The notes beneath the pieces were generated by a model. That model was not told the origin of the DNA and searched no databases. It saw nothing but the letters and a program-made list of their open reading frames with translations. Shown here piece after piece: positions 6,491 through 10,121 of a stretch of 10,121 nt of DNA (the stretch's first letter is position 1; the number at the start of each line of letters is the position of its first letter). This DNA is from Euzebyaceae bacterium (GTDB lineage Bacteria > Actinomycetota > Nitriliruptoria > Euzebyales > Egibacteraceae). A program made the position numbers and the translations under genes. Location of the stretch: the NCBI GenBank assembly GCA_013696915.1, contig JACCXR010000206.1, positions 1 through 10,121 on the forward strand. Reading direction: 5' to 3'.

Positions 6491-8512
6491 CTGCCAACCG
6501 ACCACGAGAGCGTCGACCAGCTGCTCACGCTGGTGTCCGGCGCGACCGTCTGCGTGTCCACGCACGCCGGCGAAATCGAGCCGGAGGGCTTCGAGGGGCT
6601 CTTCCACCGGGACGTCCGCGTGCTCTCGCAGCTGGTGCTGACCCTGGACGGCCGCCGGCCGGCGCTGCTGTCGGCACAGCGGCTGGGCGCCTCCGCCGCC
6701 GAGTTGGTCTACGTCGCGGCCGTCGACGAGTTCGCGAACCCGACCGCCCTGCTGCTGCGGCGCCGCGAGGTCGGCGCCGGACTGCGCGAGACGTTGACGG
6801 TGCGGGTCTTCTCCGGGGCGCTTGAGGGCGTCGAGCTGCGCGTCGGTCTGGGCACCGACTTCGCCGACCTGCTCCCGCTCAAGCACACGGTGGAGCGGGC
6901 GCCATCGGAGCCGCTCGTCCCCCACGGCGCCGCCGGCGTCCGGGCGGACGGCGCCAGGTTCGGCATTGCGGCCACCCTCGATGCCGCAGCCACCCGCGCC
7001 GAGCGCGGGGCGCTGGTCTGCCGGGTCGACGCCGCGCCCGGCCGCCCGTGGAGCACCACGCTCGTCGTCGAGCCGGTCGACCTGCACGCCGGCGGCGGCG
7101 CGGACCCGCCGCGCGACGCTGCGCCGCGCGAGCAGCTGGAGGTGCGCAGCAGCGCCCGGCGGTGGGAGGAGAGCACCGCCTCGGCCGTGGCCGACCTGCA
7201 CGGGCTCCGGGTGGAGGCGCCCCGCTACGACCTCACCTACATCGCCGCGGGCGCTCCGTGGTTCATGGCGCTGTTCGGGCGCGACACGCTGCTCGCCGCC
7301 TGGGAGTCCCTGCTGCTCGGCCCGCGCTTCGGGCTGGAGGTGCTGTCGTCGCTCGCGCGTTTCCAGGGTCGCGAAGTCGACGACCGCACCGGGGAGCAGC
7401 CCGGCCGCATCCTCCACGAGCTTCGCACCGGCGAAGCCGGGGTCTTCGGGGTGCCGCCGGGCACGCCGTACTACGGGACGGTCGACGCGTCGCCCCTGTT
7501 CGTCATGCTCCTGGCCGAGGTCCACCGGTGGGGCGCCGGAGACGACCAGGTCCGGCTGCTGCTGCCCGCTGCCCGGGCGGCGCTGCGGTGGTGTGTCGAG
7601 TTCGGCGACCTCGACGGCGACGGGTACGTCGAGTACGCCGGGGACGTCGACGGCCTGGTGAATCAGGGGTGGAAGGACTCCGGCGACTCGATGGTCCACG
7701 CCGACGGGTCGCAGGCCAAGCCGCCGATCGCGCTCGCCGAGGTGCAGGGGTACCTCTACGGCGCCTACGTGGCCCTCGCGACGCTCGAGGAGCGGTTGGG
7801 TGACCCCGCAGAGGCCGCCCGGCTCCGACGTTCCGCCCGCGCGCTGCAGGACGCGTTCGTCCGCGACTTCTGGCTGCCCGAGCAGGGCCTGGTCGCCATG
7901 GCCCTCGACCGCGAGAAGCAGCCGCTGGCCGTCGCGTCGTCGAACCCGGGCCACTGCCTGTGGACGGGGCTGCTCGACGGTGAGGTCGGCGCGGCCGCCG
8001 CCGCCCGGCTCGAGGCCCCTGACCTGACCACCCCGTGGGGCGTCCGCACGCTCGGTTCCGGCGAGGTGGCGTACAACCCCCTCGGCTACCACATCGGCAC
8101 GATCTGGCCCCACGACAGCGCGCTGGTGGCCGCCGGCCTGGTGCGCGCCGGCAGCTTCGACGCCGCGCGCGGCGTGACCGAAGGACTCCTGGCCGCCGCC
8201 GAGCGCTTCGGTTGGCGCCTGCCCGAGCTCTTCGCCGCGCTGGACGACCTGCCGTTCCCAATCCCGTATCCCGTGGCGTGCAGCCCGCAGGCCTGGAGCG
8301 CGGCCGCTCCGCTGCTCCTGCTGAGGACGATGCTGCGGCTTGAACCCGACGTCCCGGCCGGCGTCGTCCGCTGCGCGCCGCTGCTGCCCGACGGCATGGA
8401 GGTCACCGCGACCGGCATCGGCCTCGGCGCCGGCCGCCTCGACCTGCGCGTGCGGGGGCACGAGGTCGAGGTGCTCGCCGCCCCGCCCGGCATCGAGATC
8501 GTCGTCGGCTGA
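6491..8512 (+). CDS. Glycogen-debranching-like glycoside hydrolase, (alpha/alpha)6 barrel
   Basis: A cytoplasmic enzyme of the amylo-alpha-1,6-glucosidase-like group (COG3408/GH63-like), likely to cleave the imported sugar. The N-terminal debranching-type beta domain (about residues 12-210) shows LLTLVSGATVCVS and GLFHRDVRVLSQL. The catalytic barrel (about 225-640) shows WFMALFGRDT (Asp265), QGWKDSGDS (394-400, with candidate acid residues Asp396 and Asp399) and YNPLGYHIGTIWPHDSALVA (Asp542). The start is a problem. GTG 6533 cuts into the conserved LLTLVSG segment. The only earlier in-frame candidates after the permease stop are CTG codons, of which CTG 6491 has AAGGGG nine bases upstream. 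CTG 6491 is used here (673 residues); 6533 is the conservative alternative (659 residues). A frameshift from GTG 6481 is also possible. There is no signal peptide. The fold is firm; the substrate (an alpha-glucoside or related oligosaccharide) is inference. Confidence 0.85.
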   Translation: MPTDHESVDQLLTLVSGATVCVSTHAGEIEPEGFEGLFHRDVRVLSQLVLTLDGRRPALLSAQRLGASAAELVYVAAVDEFANPTALLLRRREVGAGLRETLTVRVFSGALEGVELRVGLGTDFADLLPLKHTVERAPSEPLVPHGAAGVRADGARFGIAATLDAAATRAERGALVCRVDAAPGRPWSTTLVVEPVDLHAGGGADPPRDAAPREQLEVRSSARRWEESTASAVADLHGLRVEAPRYDLTYIAAGAPWFMALFGRDTLLAAWESLLLGPRFGLEVLSSLARFQGREVDDRTGEQPGRILHELRTGEAGVFGVPPGTPYYGTVDASPLFVMLLAEVHRWGAGDDQVRLLLPAARAALRWCVEFGDLDGDGYVEYAGDVDGLVNQGWKDSGDSMVHADGSQAKPPIALAEVQGYLYGAYVALATLEERLGDPAEAARLRRSARALQDAFVRDFWLPEQGLVAMALDREKQPLAVASSNPGHCLWTGLLDGEVGAAAAARLEAPDLTTPWGVRTLGSGEVAYNPLGYHIGTIWPHDSALVAAGLVRAGSFDAARGVTEGLLAAAERFGWRLPELFAALDDLPFPIPYPVACSPQAWSAAAPLLLLRTMLRLEPDVPAGVVRCAPLLPDGMEVTATGIGLGAGRLDLRVRGHEVEVLAAPPGIEIVVG

Positions 8513-8529
8513 CGGCGGCCGGGCATGCA

Positions 8530-8557
8530 CCGCCGCGGGTTCGTCCCGGCGCGGCGG
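8530..8557 (+). other. Hairpin between the hydrolase and MaoC genes
   Basis: CCGCCGCG (8530-8537) and CGCGGCGG (8550-8557) form a perfect eight-base inverted repeat around a 12-base loop that can add a GG/CC pairing. The right arm ends three bases before the AAGGAG ribosome site of the next gene. There is no T-run, so it may be a weak terminator, an mRNA-stability or processing stem, or chance in GC-rich DNA. Confidence 0.45.
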
Positions 8558-8559
8558 GG

Positions 8560-8565
8560 AAGGAG
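8560..8565 (+). promoter_or_regulatory. Ribosome binding site of the MaoC-like gene
   Basis: AAGGAG six bases before the ATG at 8572 is a strong site and fixes the start of this short gene. It immediately follows the GC-rich hairpin, so pairing there could affect access to it. Confidence 0.7.
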
Positions 8566-8571
8566 CGGGCG

Positions 8572-9015
8572 ATGAGGTTCCTTGAAGACCTGCAGGAGGG
8601 CGAGGTCATCGCCCTCGGCGTCACGACCGTCGCCGAGGAGGAGATCATCGAGTTCGGCCGCCGCTACGACCCGCAGCCGTTCCACGTCGACCCCGAGCTC
8701 GCCAGGGAGTCCATCTACGGCGGGTTGATCGCGAGCGGCTGGCACACCTGCGCGTTGTTCATGGGCCTGCTCGCCCCGGGGTTCCTCAACTCGACCGCGA
8801 GCCTCGGGTCCCCCGGCGTCGACGAGGTGCGCTGGTCCCGGCCGGTCCGCCCCGGCGACACCCTGACCGGGACGCTCACGATCCTGGCGACCCGCCCCTC
8901 GCGCAGCCGGCCGGACAGGGGGATCGTCACGTCCCGGGGGGCGCTGCACAACCAGGACGGTGACCCGGTGCTCACGCTGGCGGCCGTCAACATGATTGGT
9001 CGGCGTCCGGACTGA
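8572..9015 (+). CDS. MaoC-like hot-dog domain dehydratase
   Basis: A 147-residue single hot-dog-fold protein of the MaoC / (R)-specific enoyl-CoA hydratase group, which adds water across enoyl-thioester double bonds. The hydratase signature is present: FGRRYDPQPFHVDPELA with the catalytic pair Asp33 and His38, followed by YGGLIASGWHT, the usual active-site loop. The C-terminal part (VRPGDTLTG and VLTLAAVNMIG) completes the fold. Length and start fit the family, and the ribosome site is strong. It lies 59 bases after the hydrolase gene on the same strand with a hairpin between them, so it may be the last gene of the sugar operon or an independent unit. Its substrate is unknown and an acyl-CoA role has no obvious link to sugar uptake. 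The fold is sure; the reaction is likely because both catalytic residues are kept. Confidence 0.9.
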   Translation: MRFLEDLQEGEVIALGVTTVAEEEIIEFGRRYDPQPFHVDPELARESIYGGLIASGWHTCALFMGLLAPGFLNSTASLGSPGVDEVRWSRPVRPGDTLTGTLTILATRPSRSRPDRGIVTSRGALHNQDGDPVLTLAAVNMIGRRPD

Positions 9016-9028
9016 ACGCGACCGGCGG

Positions 9029-9679
9029 CTACGGCGCGAGGCGCTCGACGACCCACCCGTCGCCATCGCGCTGGTAGCGCAGCCGGTCGTGGAGGCGGTT
9101 CGGGCGCCCCTGCCAGAACTCGACGGTCAGCGGCGCGAGTCGATACCCGCCCCAGTGCGGCGGCCGCGGGATCTCGCGCCCACCGTAGGTCCGCTCCACC
9201 TCGGAAAGGCGCCGTTCGAGCGCCGCCCGGTCCGCCACCACGGTCGACTGCTCGGACGCCCAGGCGCCCAGGCGGCTGCCGCGGGGCCGGGAGGCGAAGT
9301 AGGCGTCCGACTCGCGGTCGTCGATCCTGGTGACCGGCCCCGTCACGCACACCTGGCGTGCCAGGGCGACCCACGGGAAGCACAGCGCCGCGTGGGGGGT
9401 TGCCGCGAGCTCCCGGGCCTTGCGGCTGCCGTGGTTGGTGAACCACGTGAATCCGCGCGCGTCCACGCCCTTCAGCAGGACTGTGCGCGCCGAGGGCCGC
9501 CCGGCGGCGTCGGCCGTCGCGAGCGTCATGGCGTTCGGCTCGGGCACGCCCCGCTCGACCGCCACCGACAGCCAGGCCCGGAACGCCACCACCGGGTCGG
9601 GGTCGAGGTCACGGGCTTGCAGGCCCACAGCGGCGTAGTCGCGCCGGAGGTCCGCGATCAGCATGTCGTCGGGTGACAT
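9029..9679 (-). CDS. pdxH: Pyridoxamine/pyridoxine 5'-phosphate oxidase
   Basis: An FMN-dependent enzyme that oxidises pyridoxine or pyridoxamine 5'-phosphate to pyridoxal 5'-phosphate, the last step of PLP synthesis and salvage, in the cytoplasm. From ATG 9679 the protein has 216 residues, close to E. coli PdxH (218). Hallmarks are SARTVLLKG (Arg65, Lys70), FTWFTNHGSRKARELA, RQVCVTGPV, GSRLGAWASEQS, PRPPHWGGYRL, VEFWQGRPNRLHDRL and the C-terminal Arg-Leu-Ala-Pro. A longer reading from GTG 9742 would add 21 residues made from the intergenic repeat, which is unlikely, so MSPDDM is preferred. The ribosome site there is weak. The gene converges on the MaoC-like gene with only 13 bases between stops, and diverges from threonine synthase, a PLP enzyme, across 123 bases. 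Confidence 0.95.
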   Translation of the reverse strand: MSPDDMLIADLRRDYAAVGLQARDLDPDPVVAFRAWLSVAVERGVPEPNAMTLATADAAGRPSARTVLLKGVDARGFTWFTNHGSRKARELAATPHAALCFPWVALARQVCVTGPVTRIDDRESDAYFASRPRGSRLGAWASEQSTVVADRAALERRLSEVERTYGGREIPRPPHWGGYRLAPLTVEFWQGRPNRLHDRLRYQRDGDGWVVERLAP

Positions 9680-9704
9680 CGAGCGCCCAGCATGCCAGTC
9701 ACCC

Positions 9705-9776
9705 CATGGCGGTCGCTGCGCGACCGCCACCACCGAGGTCACGAGAATCGCCTCGGACGAGCCTCGGCGATTCGCG
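9705..9776. repeat. Intergenic structured repeat, copy 2
   Basis: Second copy of the element at 2005-2076, in the same orientation, between divergent pdxH and thrC. The first hairpin here is perfect: TGGCGGTCGC (9707-9716) pairs with GCGACCGCCA (9720-9729). The core CCACCGAGGTCACGAG is at 9730-9745. The second hairpin pairs GAATCGCC (9745-9752) with GGCGATTC (9766-9773), with an inner GG/CC pairing. Across the copies the stem sequences vary while both hairpins and the core remain. It occupies most of the space where both promoters should lie. Confidence 0.65.
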
Positions 9777-9790
9777 GATCAGTGGCCGCG

Positions 9791-9796
9791 TAGGGT
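9791..9796 (+). promoter_or_regulatory. -10 box of a possible leaderless thrC promoter
   Basis: TAGGGT fits the TAnnnT pattern and ends six bases before the ATG at 9803. Transcription would then start at or very near the start codon, giving a leaderless mRNA, a common arrangement in actinobacteria. No clear Shine-Dalgarno site competes with this reading. No good -35 box is visible. Confidence 0.45.
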
Positions 9797-9802
9797 GCCG
9801 GG

Positions 9803-10121
9803 ATGGACGACTTCCCCGTGCGCGACGGCGTCTCGACGCTCGACCACCTCGAGGGCTCCTCCTCCGGCGTCCGGTACCCCGCGGACCGGCTAGCCGGCCT
9901 GGACCCGGTCGACGGGCGTCCGCTGCTCGCCCGGTACGACCTCGGGGCGGCCGGCCGGACGTTGACCGCCGGCGCGCTGGCAGGCCGCCGCCGCGGCGGG
10001 CTGTGGCGGTGGGCGGAGCTCCTGCCCGTCCGCCGTGCCGAGCACGTCGTGTTCCTCGGCGAGGGCGCGACGGCGCTCGTCGCCCTCCCGCGGCTGGGCG
10101 CGGCGCTCGGCGTGCCCGGGC
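9803..10121 (+). CDS. thrC: Threonine synthase (3' partial)
   Basis: The first 106 codons of a PLP-dependent threonine synthase, which converts O-phosphohomoserine to threonine in the cytoplasm. The visible part matches the family's N-terminal region: RYPADRLAGLDPVDGRPLL, then LARYDLG, GGLWRWAELLPV and VVFLGEGATALVALPRLG, which precede the PLP-binding lysine that would lie beyond the window. The cysteines many homologues carry in this N-terminal segment (a small zinc-ribbon-like part) are absent, with Ser-rich LEGSSSG in their place. The ATG at 9803 is the natural start, with a TAGGGT box just upstream. The gene has no stop before the window edge. A threonine-synthase-like paralogue cannot be excluded. 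pdxH, which makes its cofactor, lies divergently next to it. Confidence 0.82.
   Translation, partial: MDDFPVRDGVSTLDHLEGSSSGVRYPADRLAGLDPVDGRPLLARYDLGAAGRTLTAGALAGRRRGGLWRWAELLPVRRAEHVVFLGEGATALVALPRLGAALGVPG

Noticed and set aside
6059..8530. 823-codon open frame on the - strand opposite the MalG-type permease and hydrolase genes
   Set aside because: Its composition is Arg/Gly/Glu/Gln-rich low-complexity sequence typical of antisense frames in GC-rich DNA, and the + strand holds clear family motifs.
9680..9742. N-terminal extension of pdxH from GTG 9742
   Set aside because: The extra 21 residues derive from the intergenic repeat. Differences between the two repeat copies in this frame are mostly amino-acid changing and copy 1 has a stop, so it does not look coding.

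Overview
The window is about 10.1 kb of very GC-rich DNA with dense, mostly co-directional genes and GTG as well as ATG starts. Together with a LacI-regulated ABC sugar operon without its own ATPase and a likely leaderless promoter, this points to an actinobacterium. Genus and species cannot be read from the sequence. No tRNA, rRNA, CRISPR array, transposase or integrase was seen.

Left part (1-1983): the 3' part of an alkaline-phosphatase-superfamily phosphodiesterase gene, then an fdhE-like gene for a formate dehydrogenase accessory protein with four CxxC pairs. A possible promoter overlaps the phosphatase stop codon, and a nine-codon leader ORF overlaps one candidate fdhE start.

Centre (2095-9015): an apparent sugar-uptake and degradation operon on the + strand. 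The order is a LacI-family repressor, a lipoprotein sugar-binding protein, two MalF/MalG-type permeases, a glycogen-debranching-like (alpha/alpha)6-barrel glycoside hydrolase, and a MaoC-type hydratase that may or may not belong. A TTGACA -35 box and a LacI-type operator with a central CG lie just upstream of the repressor gene. This suggests the repressor controls its own operon, with the sugar as inducer. No transport ATPase is encoded here, so one must act in trans if the transporter works. The imported sugar cannot be named from sequence.

Right part (9029-10121): pdxH (PLP synthesis) on the - strand, convergent with the MaoC gene and divergent from the start of a threonine synthase gene, whose product is a PLP enzyme. 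The thrC gene runs off the window.

The least ordinary signal is an intergenic element of about 70 bp present twice, after fdhE (2005-2076) and between pdxH and thrC (9705-9776). Each copy can form two hairpins flanking a shared 16-base core. One base pair in the first hairpin differs between copies in a compensatory way, which suggests selected structure. A second point of interest is the hydrolase start: it lies in the same frame as the preceding permease, separated by one TGA, and has no good ATG/GTG/TTG start that keeps the conserved N-terminus.
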